From contig CAZBUK010000035.1 in the NCBI GenBank assembly GCA_964495085.1, positions 1 through 37,264 on the forward strand: 37,264 nt of DNA, read 5' to 3'. This DNA is from CAZBUK01 sp964495085. GTDB lineage: Bacteria > Bacteroidota > Ignavibacteria > T3Sed10-11. The translations under genes were made by a program, and so were the position numbers. The notes below the pieces were generated by a model that was not told where the DNA came from, made no database searches, and saw only the letters and a list, made by a program, of their open reading frames with translations. Numbering within the stretch: the first letter of the stretch is position 1; every line of letters begins with the position of its first letter. Positions 17,439-25,183 of the stretch are shown piece after piece.

Positions 17439-17909
17439 TCAACCCACAAAATGAATTGATTCCTCCTCGCGGAATGCCTTGATAATCTCTTCCGGTGATT
17501 TGAGCGTCAGCAGCTTGTTCCGGAACGATTCGTTATTCATCAGCCTCGAGACCCTGCTGAGGAGCTTTATGTGCGAACCGACCATATTGTCTCTGCCGAC
17601 GAGAATGAATACGAGTCTGACGGGCTTATTATCGAGGGCGTCGTACTCGATTGCACGCTCGGTAATGCCGAAACCCGCAACGATATCGGTCACCCCGTCG
17701 GTTTTCCCATGGGGGATCGCAAATCCGTTGCCGACGCCGGTAGACATGATCTGCTCGCGTTCAAAGACCGCCCTCCGGACTTTCTCGAAATCGGTGATGC
17801 GTTCCGAACTCTTGATGAGGCCCAGCATCTCATCGATGATCTCGGATTTTGATTTTCCGTGGAGCGATTCACTCACGAATGATTCATGCAGATAATCGGT
17901 AATACGCAT
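17439..17909 (-). CDS. ptsN: PTS EIIA domain protein, PtsN-like
   Basis: A 156-aa single-domain EIIA of the fructose/mannitol/nitrogen family. The phosphorylated histidine is His67 in GFAIPHGKTDGV. Other family blocks are VFEREQIMSTGVGNG, VRLVFILVGRDN and HIKLLSRVSRLM. Stand-alone EIIA-Ntr proteins take phosphate from NPr/HPr and regulate rather than transport. No EIIB/EIIC sugar permease is nearby, which supports a regulatory role. AAGGA lies about 9 nt before the ATG. It is 31 bp below the nucleotidyltransferase/PMM fusion gene and 36 bp above hisS, so all three may share a transcript. Nitrogen control together with glnD elsewhere in the window is possible but not shown. Confidence 0.88.
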   Translation of the reverse strand: MRITDYLHESFVSESLHGKSKSEIIDEMLGLIKSSERITDFEKVRRAVFEREQIMSTGVGNGFAIPHGKTDGVTDIVAGFGITERAIEYDALDNKPVRLVFILVGRDNMVGSHIKLLSRVSRLMNNESFRNKLLTLKSPEEIIKAFREEESIHFVG

Positions 17910-17940
17910 AGGATGTATTCCTTCAGATTGGCGTCATGGC

Positions 17941-20460
17941 CTACCCGTGAAGATTATCCCGCCAACTGATGATCTTCTGTTCATATTCTTCAAGCAACCC
18001 GACGGCCCGCTCCTTGTCGGGGGATTCGACGTTGACGTGAAACAGGGGCCGTTCTTTATCGGGGATGAGGAGTATCGTCGTCGGCGTTTCATCGATAAAT
18101 ATTTTTACCCCGTCGATGAGTTCCCGTTTGTATTCTTCGGAATCTTTCATGAGATGGCGCATGACGCGGCCCTTCGCCTCCCAGGGACACCGGATGTTCC
18201 GTTTCATGAGATGATGGTGGGGTATCTGGTTGTTCAGTTCGCCGAGATGAAGTCCGGCGCTCGCCATCATCTCGAGTATCTTCATTGCGGCGAACATGGC
18301 ATCCGTCGCGAACAGGAATTCCGTAAAAATAAAACCGCCTTTGGTACCGCCGATAAATTTTACCGACTGGTCGCGGGCAGCTTCCATCATTGCGAGGTGG
18401 CTGTTCCTGGTGAAGGATAATTCCACCCCGTGTTGCGCGGCAAGATCGAGGATGACGTTTGAGGTCGTAATGGGCACTGCGATCTTCTTTGTGTCGGGAT
18501 GCGTCATCAGGAAGAGCTTGGTGACCAGGACGAGCAGGCGGTCTATGTCGATGGGATTGCCGTTCTCGTCGACGAGGAAAAGTTTTTCGCCCCCCGCATC
18601 GATGAGAAATCCCGCGTCGTACTTCAACGAGGTCACGATATGCGAAAGCTGGGTGACCGCGTAATCGAACTCCGATTTATCCCTGGTCAGCTTCTGCGGA
18701 TCCAGATACGCATTCAGCGAAACGACTTGCATTTTCAATCTGCCGAGTATATTGGGGAAGATCGTCGCGCTGCTGCCGTTGGAATAATCGACGGCGATGC
18801 GGAATTTCGAGCTGTTGATAAGCTCGACGTCGATGTTCCGCAGGAAACGTTCGAGATAGCTTTCCGTCGTGCGTTCGGGAAAATAAATGGATCCGACGCC
18901 GTTATGTCCGACCCGCTTAATATCCTCGCCGAAAAAGAGTCTGTCGATCTTCTTGGTCTTCGAGGAGGGGAGGTCCCTTCCGTCCTCGTCGAAGAAAATG
19001 ATATCGTTCAGGTTCTTATCGAACGGCGATTTCCGTACATGGAATCCCCCCACCTCTTTCCCCGTGCTGAGCGCGTGGCGCACCATGGGGATGGGTGTCG
19101 AGCGCAGGTCGTTCACCGAAACGCCTGCGGAGATGATGCCGCAGATAAGTGCACGGTTCATCATGCGCGAAACATTGTCCGAGTCGCGCGACGTCGCGAC
19201 GATTTTGCCGGGACCGATGAAGGAACCATACGCGGTGCCCAATTTCGCGCCGAATTCCGGATTCATTTCTATGTTCGAGATGCCGGTAATGCGGGCATCG
19301 GCGAACAATTCACGCAGCCACTTGTCTTCCTGAACCAGGCTCCTCGAGAGCACGGCTCCGTCCTCCACCACCTTGTCGGGCCAGAGCTTGATGTTCGAAA
19401 AAAGCTTCGCGCGCCTGCCTATCGAGCAATTGTCGCTGATGAAAACATTGTCGTCGATGCTTGCACCTTCGCCGATGACGCTCTTGAATCCGATGACGCT
19501 GGAAGATACACTGCTGTCGGGGCCGATATACACATCGTCCCACAGCACGGAATTCGCGATCGTCGCCCCTTCTTCAACGACGCAGCTGTTGCCGATGACG
19601 CAGTTTGAAAGCTTGACGTTCTTATGAATCTTGACGTTCGCTCCGAGCAGAATTTTTCCATGTAAATTGGTATCTGCCGTCTGCATGGTCGTCCCCTCGC
19701 CGAACATGATATTGGAGCTGCCTTTCATATAGGGGACCTTGACGACCCCTCGAAGGGCGTCGAGATGGGCTTCCTGATACTCGTTCAAATTGCCGATATC
19801 GCGCCAGTATGAATCCGATATGTAACCGTAGAGCGGCTGCTTCTCGCGAAGCATCCTGGGAAAAATTTTCTGGCTCCAATCGTATTCCACCTTCGGTTCC
19901 ATCATGGCGAGCACTTCCGGCTCTATGATATAGATACCCGTGTTGATCGTATCGCTGAATACCTCACCCCACGAAGGTTTTTCGAGAAAACGTGTAATAC
20001 GGTTCTCGTCGTCTGTAATGACCACGCCGAACTGTAGCGGATTAACCGCATGGCTGAGCACGATGCTGGCCTTCGATCCCTTTGAGACATGGAATTGAAC
20101 GGCCGCGGTGAGATCTATGTCGGTAAGCACGTCGCCGCTGATGACGATAAAGCGTTCGTTCAGAAATCCACTAAGCACCTCGCCGGCGTTCTTCACGCTT
20201 CCAGCCGTCCCGAAATCCTCATCCGCCTCAAAATAGCTCATCCGGACGCCGAACTTCGAGCCATCGCCGAAATATTTTTTTATAATTTCCGGCTGATAGA
20301 AAAGGGTGGAGACGATCTCGGTGATCCCATGTTCGCGCAGTAAGTCAACGATGTGGTGCATCATCGGTTTATTCATCACGGGGACCATGGGTTTCGGAAT
20401 GTTGCACGTAAGCGGACGGAGGCGAGTGCCGAATCCGCCTGCCATGATGACTGCTTTCAT
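17941..20460 (-). CDS. Sugar-phosphate nucleotidyltransferase fused to a phosphomannomutase-like domain
   Basis: An 839-aa fusion. Residues 1 to about 232 are a nucleotidyltransferase (AGGFGTRLRPLT, IPKPMVPVMNKPM, ISGDVLTDIDL, FLEKPSWG), likely mannose-1-phosphate guanylyltransferase. About 245-375 is a left-handed beta-helix of hexapeptide repeats. About 385-839 is a phosphohexomutase fold. Domain I of that fold is recognisable (IVATSRDSDNVSRMMNRAL), but the usual phosphoserine loop TASHNP reads VRKSPFD, and the metal loop DGDGDR reads DAGGEKLFLVDENG (about 621-634). The mutase half may therefore be inactive or altered; similar fusions are known in Cyanobacteria and Actinobacteria. The start is the ATG at 20460, which begins the nucleotide-binding strand; an in-frame upstream extension to 20499 adds nothing conserved. 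The product probably supplies GDP-mannose or a related sugar for surface glycans. Confidence 0.9.
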   Translation of the reverse strand: MKAVIMAGGFGTRLRPLTCNIPKPMVPVMNKPMMHHIVDLLREHGITEIVSTLFYQPEIIKKYFGDGSKFGVRMSYFEADEDFGTAGSVKNAGEVLSGFLNERFIVISGDVLTDIDLTAAVQFHVSKGSKASIVLSHAVNPLQFGVVITDDENRITRFLEKPSWGEVFSDTINTGIYIIEPEVLAMMEPKVEYDWSQKIFPRMLREKQPLYGYISDSYWRDIGNLNEYQEAHLDALRGVVKVPYMKGSSNIMFGEGTTMQTADTNLHGKILLGANVKIHKNVKLSNCVIGNSCVVEEGATIANSVLWDDVYIGPDSSVSSSVIGFKSVIGEGASIDDNVFISDNCSIGRRAKLFSNIKLWPDKVVEDGAVLSRSLVQEDKWLRELFADARITGISNIEMNPEFGAKLGTAYGSFIGPGKIVATSRDSDNVSRMMNRALICGIISAGVSVNDLRSTPIPMVRHALSTGKEVGGFHVRKSPFDKNLNDIIFFDEDGRDLPSSKTKKIDRLFFGEDIKRVGHNGVGSIYFPERTTESYLERFLRNIDVELINSSKFRIAVDYSNGSSATIFPNILGRLKMQVVSLNAYLDPQKLTRDKSEFDYAVTQLSHIVTSLKYDAGFLIDAGGEKLFLVDENGNPIDIDRLLVLVTKLFLMTHPDTKKIAVPITTSNVILDLAAQHGVELSFTRNSHLAMMEAARDQSVKFIGGTKGGFIFTEFLFATDAMFAAMKILEMMASAGLHLGELNNQIPHHHLMKRNIRCPWEAKGRVMRHLMKDSEEYKRELIDGVKIFIDETPTTILLIPDKERPLFHVNVESPDKERAVGLLEEYEQKIISWRDNLHG

Positions 20461-20480
20461 ATATGCATTTCCGGGACGCG

Positions 20481-20509
20481 ATGATAGGGAATGACGCACA
20501 ATTTTTTAA
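20481..20509 (-). promoter_or_regulatory. Possible promoter of the nucleotidyltransferase-PMM / ptsN / hisS transcript
   Basis: Read on the minus strand, TTAAAA (20504-20509) is followed after 17 nt by TATCAT (20481-20486), about 20 bp before the ATG at 20460. Matches to the sigma-70 consensus are 4/6 and 5/6. The surrounding 112-bp gap is AT-rich compared with the genes. Sequence match only. Confidence 0.3.
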
Positions 20510-20572
20510 AGTTACAAAATCTCATCAAGCTATTCAAGAAGTTTTGCGAAAAGAAATCCGCATTTTACCCGT

Positions 20573-21721
20573 TCAGAGTGCCGAACGGAGATCGTCGATT
20601 ATATCGGAAGCGTCTTCGATGCCGACCGAGATTCTGACCAGTCCGTCGGAAATACCCCCTTCGATCCGGTTCTTCCGGGGCACGGAGGCATGGGTCATCG
20701 TTGCGGGATGGGAGATCAATGTTTCGACGCCCCCGAGGCTTTCCGCGAGAGAACAGAGTCTGACACGGCGAAGCATCCGGTTCGCTTTCGCGAGGGTTCC
20801 GACATCGAACGCAATCATTCCTCCAAATCCCTTCATCTGCTTTTTCGCAAGCTGGTACTGCGGATGGTCGGGTAAACCGGGGTAGTACACCTTCCTGACC
20901 GCCGGGTGGGAAACGAGGAATTCGGCGACCTGGCGGGCGTTCTCGCCATGACGGTCCATGCGCAAAGCGAGCGTTTTAGTCCCCCGGAGACACAACCATG
21001 CATCGAACGGGGAGAGGATGCCGCCGATCGCTTTTTGTGTAAACCGAAGCGATTCGATGATCTTCTCAGAATCGGTGACGACGACACCTCCGAGCATATC
21101 GCTGTGCCCGTTCAGATACTTGGTGGCGCTGTGTACCGAGATGTCTATGCCGAATTCCAGCGGACGCTGCAGATAGGGGGTGGCGAATGTATTGTCAACG
21201 ACCGATATCAGTTTATGTTTTTTCGAGTATGCAGCAGCAGCATGGAGATCGGTGATCTCCATGGTCGGATTTGTCGGCGTCTCCAGAAAAAGCATTTTTG
21301 TATTTTTCGTTCGTGCAGCTTCGACATGCATAAGATCCGTTGTATCGACAAATGAGTATCTCAAGCCGTAGGCTTCATATACCATCTTTGCTGCGCGGTA
21401 CGTACCGCCGTAAACATTTTTTGAAACTATGACATGGTCTTCCGGTTTGAGAAGGTACATGATCGCGTCGATCGCCGCCATGCCGCTTGCGAACGACGCG
21501 CCGTACCTTCCGTTCTCAAGAGCCGCAATGTTCTCTTCCAACGCGGTGCGTGTGGGATTCGATACCCGGGAATATTCGTAACCTTTATGCTTTCCGATCT
21601 CCTGCTGGACATAGGTCGATGTCAGGTAGACCGGAGTCATCACGGCACCGGTAGTGGGATCGGGACTCTGTCCCGCATGGACCGCAATGGTCGAAAATCC
21701 GGTATATTTTTTCTTTTTCAT
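20573..21721 (-). CDS. Cystathionine gamma-lyase / gamma-synthase (Cys/Met-metabolism PLP enzyme)
   Basis: A 382-aa PLP enzyme of the MetB/MetC/CGL family. Conserved blocks are YEYSRVSNPTRTALE, FASGMAAIDA, ETPTNPTMEITDL and DNTFATPYLQRPLEFG. The Schiff-base lysine is Lys201 in HSATKYLNGHSD, and the C-terminus carries SLGGVETLISHPATMTH and GLVRISVGIED. The family includes synthase and lyase activities that sequence alone does not separate well. The gene directly upstream encodes cystathionine beta-synthase, so gamma-lyase activity (cystathionine to cysteine, 2-oxobutyrate and ammonia) is the more likely role, completing reverse transsulfuration. It lies 158 bp after CBS. I see no ribosome-binding site before the ATG. 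Confidence 0.93.
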   Translation of the reverse strand: MKKKKYTGFSTIAVHAGQSPDPTTGAVMTPVYLTSTYVQQEIGKHKGYEYSRVSNPTRTALEENIAALENGRYGASFASGMAAIDAIMYLLKPEDHVIVSKNVYGGTYRAAKMVYEAYGLRYSFVDTTDLMHVEAARTKNTKMLFLETPTNPTMEITDLHAAAAYSKKHKLISVVDNTFATPYLQRPLEFGIDISVHSATKYLNGHSDMLGGVVVTDSEKIIESLRFTQKAIGGILSPFDAWLCLRGTKTLALRMDRHGENARQVAEFLVSHPAVRKVYYPGLPDHPQYQLAKKQMKGFGGMIAFDVGTLAKANRMLRRVRLCSLAESLGGVETLISHPATMTHASVPRKNRIEGGISDGLVRISVGIEDASDIIDDLRSAL

Positions 21722-21879
21722 GGCGAGTTAGGATCGGATGTCGGGTGGTAGAGTAGCGAGAGCCTAACGCGCATCGGCTCCGGGTTGATTCGTTTTATAA
21801 CGATGCCAGGCATAACGTCGGCGACTCCATTAGTATCAAGAACGCGTTCGGAATCCCGGCTGCCTGCGATTATATATTC

Positions 21880-23274
21880 CTATACCGTCACATACTCAAT
21901 TATATCGTACCGTGACAGAATCCCGATGTATTTGCCGTTCTCCTTGACGAGCACCGCCGGATTTTTTTTCGTTAGCGCTTCGATTGCCCGGATGATGCGG
22001 TCGTCGGCTGCCAGTTCGGGGAACGGCTCCTGCATCACCGAACCGATGGGCTTATCGAAGAGCTGTGAATCCTCTATCACGGCACGCATCACGTACGATT
22101 CATCGACGCTCCCGACTTGTGATCCGTTCTCGAATACCGGCAGCTGCGAGACATTATGTTCTCTGATAAGCTCGAGCGCCTTTCGGATGGTCTGATTGCG
22201 CGCAACCGATACGATCGGGGGCATGGCTCTGCCTTTCCCCTCGAGTACGAATCGGAGGGTGACTTTATCGGGAGTGAGAAATCCGTTCTCCCGCATCCAG
22301 TCGTCGTTATAAATTTTACTGAGATACCTCTCTCCGGTGTCGGGAATCAGCACCACGATCACATCGTCCGGTTGGAAATTGGATGCATACTTCAACATTC
22401 CGGCGACCGCGGTACCGGCTGATCCGCCGACAAATATTCCCTCCTCGCGGGTAAGCTTTCTGGCATAGAGAAACGATTCCTTATCCGTTACCTCGACAAT
22501 GTCGTCGAGGTACTTCATATGAAAGGTGCCGGGGAGGTAATCCTGGCCGATCCCCTCGACCTTGTACGGTTTACCCTGTCCTTCATAGAGAGGCTTCCTC
22601 GAGTAGAAGACATCTCTCAGAATCGAGCCCTGCGGATCGATGCCGATGACCTTGATATCGGGGTCCTTTTCTTTAAGGTATTTTCCGGTCCCGCTGATTG
22701 TGCCTCCGGTACCGATGCCGGCAATAAAATAATCCATCTGTCCGGCCGTCTGTTGCCAGAGCTCCGGTCCGGTAGCAATGTAATGCGCCTCGTTATTTTT
22801 CGGATTGTAATACTGATTTGCGAGAATAGAATTCTGGGTTTCCCTGACGATTCGTTTGGCGACTTCGGTATAGCTCTCCGGACTTTCGTGCGGAACCGCA
22901 GTGGGCGTTATGATGACTTCGGCACCGTACGCGCGCAGCAATCTGATCTTCTCGTCGCTCATCTTGTCCGGCAGGGTGAATATACAGCGGTAGCCTTTTA
23001 CCGCAGCCGCTATAGCGAGTCCTACGCCGGTATTTCCGGAAGTCGCCTCGACGATCGTCCCGCCGGGCTTAAGCTGACCGGTTTTCTCCGCTTCCTCGAT
23101 AATGCCGACGCCTATCCGGTCTTTAACCGAACCACCCGGATTGAAGTACTCTACCTTCGCGAAGTAATTCCCCGGATAGTTTGCGGTTATCCTGTTGAGC
23201 TTCACGAGGGGAGTTTTCCCGATCGTCTCGAGAATACTATTGGCATACTTTATTTTCGAGATATCCTTCGACAT
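21880..23274 (-). CDS. cbs: Cystathionine beta-synthase with C-terminal CBS-domain pair
   Basis: PLP enzyme that condenses homocysteine and serine to cystathionine; 464 aa. The catalytic domain (about 1-335) has TIGKTPLVKLNRI, the PLP lysine Lys51 in NPGGSVKDRIG, TSGNTGVGLAIAAA, GTGGTISGTGKYL and the phosphate/pyridine-binding GGSAGTAVAG. A linker leads to a Bateman module of two CBS repeats (about 350-464: TIRKALELIREHNVSQLPVF and RIIRAIEALTKKNPAVLV). That module probably binds an adenosyl ligand for regulation, as in eukaryotic CBS. Lack of an N-terminal haem domain is normal for bacteria. The length and the CBS pair distinguish it from cysteine synthase. A GGTGGGG precedes the ATG. The gamma-lyase gene follows. 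Confidence 0.94.
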   Translation of the reverse strand: MSKDISKIKYANSILETIGKTPLVKLNRITANYPGNYFAKVEYFNPGGSVKDRIGVGIIEEAEKTGQLKPGGTIVEATSGNTGVGLAIAAAVKGYRCIFTLPDKMSDEKIRLLRAYGAEVIITPTAVPHESPESYTEVAKRIVRETQNSILANQYYNPKNNEAHYIATGPELWQQTAGQMDYFIAGIGTGGTISGTGKYLKEKDPDIKVIGIDPQGSILRDVFYSRKPLYEGQGKPYKVEGIGQDYLPGTFHMKYLDDIVEVTDKESFLYARKLTREEGIFVGGSAGTAVAGMLKYASNFQPDDVIVVLIPDTGERYLSKIYNDDWMRENGFLTPDKVTLRFVLEGKGRAMPPIVSVARNQTIRKALELIREHNVSQLPVFENGSQVGSVDESYVMRAVIEDSQLFDKPIGSVMQEPFPELAADDRIIRAIEALTKKNPAVLVKENGKYIGILSRYDIIEYVTV

Positions 23275-23311
23275 TTGTACCCCACCGCATGTATATGAAT
23301 GAGTTATGTGC

Positions 23312-23336
23312 GATCCGGAAATAACATATCCGGATC
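23312..23336. repeat. 8-bp inverted repeat between larB and cbs
   Basis: GATCCGGA (23312-23319) and TCCGGATC (23329-23336) form a perfect stem with a 9-nt loop, starting about 10 nt after the larB stop on the minus strand. There is no T-run after it, so it is not a standard intrinsic terminator. It may be a processing or stability hairpin, or chance. Confidence 0.5.
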
Positions 23337-23345
23337 CTCAAAATA

Positions 23346-24089
23346 TTATCGGTTCATCAGGTGCGCGGCGAACGCCGCACCAAATCCGTTATCTATATTC
23401 ACAACGGTTACCCCGCTCGAACAACTGTTCAGCATCGACAGTAAAGCGGCGATTCCGCCAAAGCCGGTTCCGTAACCCACGGAGGTCGGGACCGCGATCA
23501 CCGGCGCGTCCACCATTCCCCCGACCACGCTCGGCAAAGCTCCTTCCATCCCCGCAACCACAATGATGACGGATGCCGCATGCAGTTCCTCGGTAACTTC
23601 CAACAGGCGATGGATGCCTGCTACACCGACATCACATATAAGTTTAACCCGGCTGCCAAGACACTTCAACGTTATCCGGGCTTCTTCCGCAACGGGAAGG
23701 TCCGAGGTTCCGGCGGTCACGATAAGTACCTGACCCGGCCTGGAAGGATCAGGAAATTTGTTCAGGGTGATCGTCCGGCTGGTTTTATGGTAAACCGCCT
23801 CCTTCACCTTCTTTTTAACAAATGTATAATGATCTTTTGTTGCACGTGTTGCGAGAAGAAGATGATTTTTCCCGACAATTGCAGCTGCGATCTCGGCTAC
23901 CTGCGCGGGGGTTTTATATTCGCAGTATATAACCTCGGGATACCCTTTTCTCAATTCTCTGTGTAAATCGAGAGTAGCTGAGCTTAGGTATTCCGATGCC
24001 GGTTGTGAAAGCAAGGAAATTAGCTTCTCCTCAGGGATCTTGCCTGTTTTATAGAGCTTCAGCAATTCCCTGAGCTTCTTCTTCGTCAT
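23346..24089 (-). CDS. larB: LarB: pyridinium-3,5-biscarboxylic acid mononucleotide synthase
   Basis: LarB carboxylates and hydrolyses nicotinic acid adenine dinucleotide in the first step of the nickel-pincer nucleotide cofactor pathway. The 247-aa protein has a helical N-terminal region with a KTSRTITL segment. It is followed by a PurE-like domain from about residue 120 with the family blocks VTAGTSDLPVAEEA, DVGVAGIHRLLE, IVVAGMEGALPSVVGGM, VPTSVGYGTGFGGIAALLSM and VNIDNGFGAAFAAH. The later-pathway genes larC and larE, and any lactate racemase, are not in the window. It heads the minus-strand run, 71 bp before cbs. There is no clear Shine-Dalgarno sequence. Confidence 0.93.
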   Translation of the reverse strand: MTKKKLRELLKLYKTGKIPEEKLISLLSQPASEYLSSATLDLHRELRKGYPEVIYCEYKTPAQVAEIAAAIVGKNHLLLATRATKDHYTFVKKKVKEAVYHKTSRTITLNKFPDPSRPGQVLIVTAGTSDLPVAEEARITLKCLGSRVKLICDVGVAGIHRLLEVTEELHAASVIIVVAGMEGALPSVVGGMVDAPVIAVPTSVGYGTGFGGIAALLSMLNSCSSGVTVVNIDNGFGAAFAAHLMNR

Positions 24090-24530
24090 ATAGATGGGTA
24101 AATATCGGTTTGGGAGGTAAAAAATACTCTCTACTATTCGATTATTTACCAGAATATTGAGACTCTCCCCATTCGACGGGATACTTGTTGAAAACCGGCT
24201 TGTCCCGCACTTCCGGGAACCGGAGAGGAGAAACTACAAACTTCCGGTAAATATCATAGAGGGCTAATATATTGTATTTAATGGTTACTTGCAATTCCGT
24301 CTTTTATCTGATGTATTCCACAAAATACTCCTTCCACCCGGCCGGTTATTTCGGACAATTTGGCAACGATCCGACTCTATTGGCACCACAATTAAAGAAA
24401 CTCCGTACATAACCCTTGACCTGTATCCAGGTCGTATTTCAGTGATCCGTCTGCCTTGAATATTGCTCCCGAATTTCATAATTTAGGTTATTAAATTGCT
24501 GATTTTTAAAACGTTAGTTACAGGGATTGA
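24090..24530. other. 441-bp divergent intergenic region between larB and plsY
   Basis: AT-rich non-coding stretch that must contain promoters for both directions. Candidate for plsY: TTGAAT (24456-24461), 17 nt, TAATTT (24479-24484), or CATAAT at 24477-24482 with shorter spacing; weak. An interrupted hairpin spans 24195-24223 (CCGG, then TCCCG-6 nt-CGGGA, then CCGG). On the minus strand it is followed by TTTT, in the larB leader. A 64-codon open frame at 24285-24479 (minus) has no protein-like pattern and I do not call it. No tRNA or riboswitch is recognised. Confidence 0.5.
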
Positions 24531-25148
24531 GTGAGCCTGATTGCGCTCTCTATCGCAGTCGGATACCTCATCGGCTCCATACCCACCGCGTACCTTGTCG
24601 TTCGATCTCGATCCAGAATCGATATTCGTAAGAGTGGAAGCGGTAATGTGGGGGCAGCGAATACCTATAAAGTCACCAGGTCAAAATTTCTGAGTGTTCT
24701 TGTCGCGCTGCTGGACGCGGTGAAAGGTGCGATTGCCGTTTACGTCGGGGTGATTATCGGCGACGGAGAATTCTGGATCTGGGGAAGCGCTGCCATTGCC
24801 GCTGTCGCCGGGCATATTTATCCGGTTTGGCTGGGCTTTCACGGCGGGCGGGGACTCGCTACTGCATGCGGAGCAACTCTTACATGGGCATGGTTTTTTC
24901 CCGTTTTATGGCTCATCTTCTGGTGGTTATCGAAGAAGATTCTGCGTGATACCCATTATGCAAATATATCCGCAATATTAGGTATTCTCTTCGCTGCGAT
25001 TTTACTTCCCGGCGACTTGATCGAACGCATGAGCTCATTTACTACGTCCGCAGACGCAATACGGGTTTTTGCTCTCATACTCTGTACGTTGCTCGTGAGC
25101 GGTCATATCGGACCGCTGAAACGGATTGTCTCGGGCCGGAGTAGTTGA
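24531..25148 (+). CDS. plsY: Acyl-phosphate glycerol-3-phosphate acyltransferase
   Basis: Inner-membrane acyltransferase that uses acyl-phosphate to acylate sn-glycerol-3-phosphate, the first step of phospholipid synthesis, partnering with PlsX. The 205-aa protein has about five hydrophobic helices and the three PlsY motifs: GYLIGSIPTAYLV, RKSGSGNVGAANTYKV and GHIYPVWLGFHGGRGLAT. A GTG start at 24531 is preceded by AGGGAT and begins right at the first membrane helix. It is first in the plus-strand run and 35 bp upstream of htrA. plsX is not in the window. Confidence 0.96.
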   Translation: MSLIALSIAVGYLIGSIPTAYLVVRSRSRIDIRKSGSGNVGAANTYKVTRSKFLSVLVALLDAVKGAIAVYVGVIIGDGEFWIWGSAAIAAVAGHIYPVWLGFHGGRGLATACGATLTWAWFFPVLWLIFWWLSKKILRDTHYANISAILGILFAAILLPGDLIERMSSFTTSADAIRVFALILCTLLVSGHIGPLKRIVSGRSS

Positions 25149-25183
25149 CTCGACCGGGGAATATTTAAGGAGGATGTTCTGAT

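Noticed and set aside
18499..19608. 369-codon open frame on the plus strand opposite the nucleotidyltransferase-PMM gene
   Set aside because: Shadow of a well-supported gene; low-complexity charged composition and no domain signal.
24285..24479. 64-codon minus-strand open frame in the larB-plsY gap
   Set aside because: No ribosome-binding site, no hydrophobic or motif pattern, and it lies in an AT-rich region expected to hold promoters.
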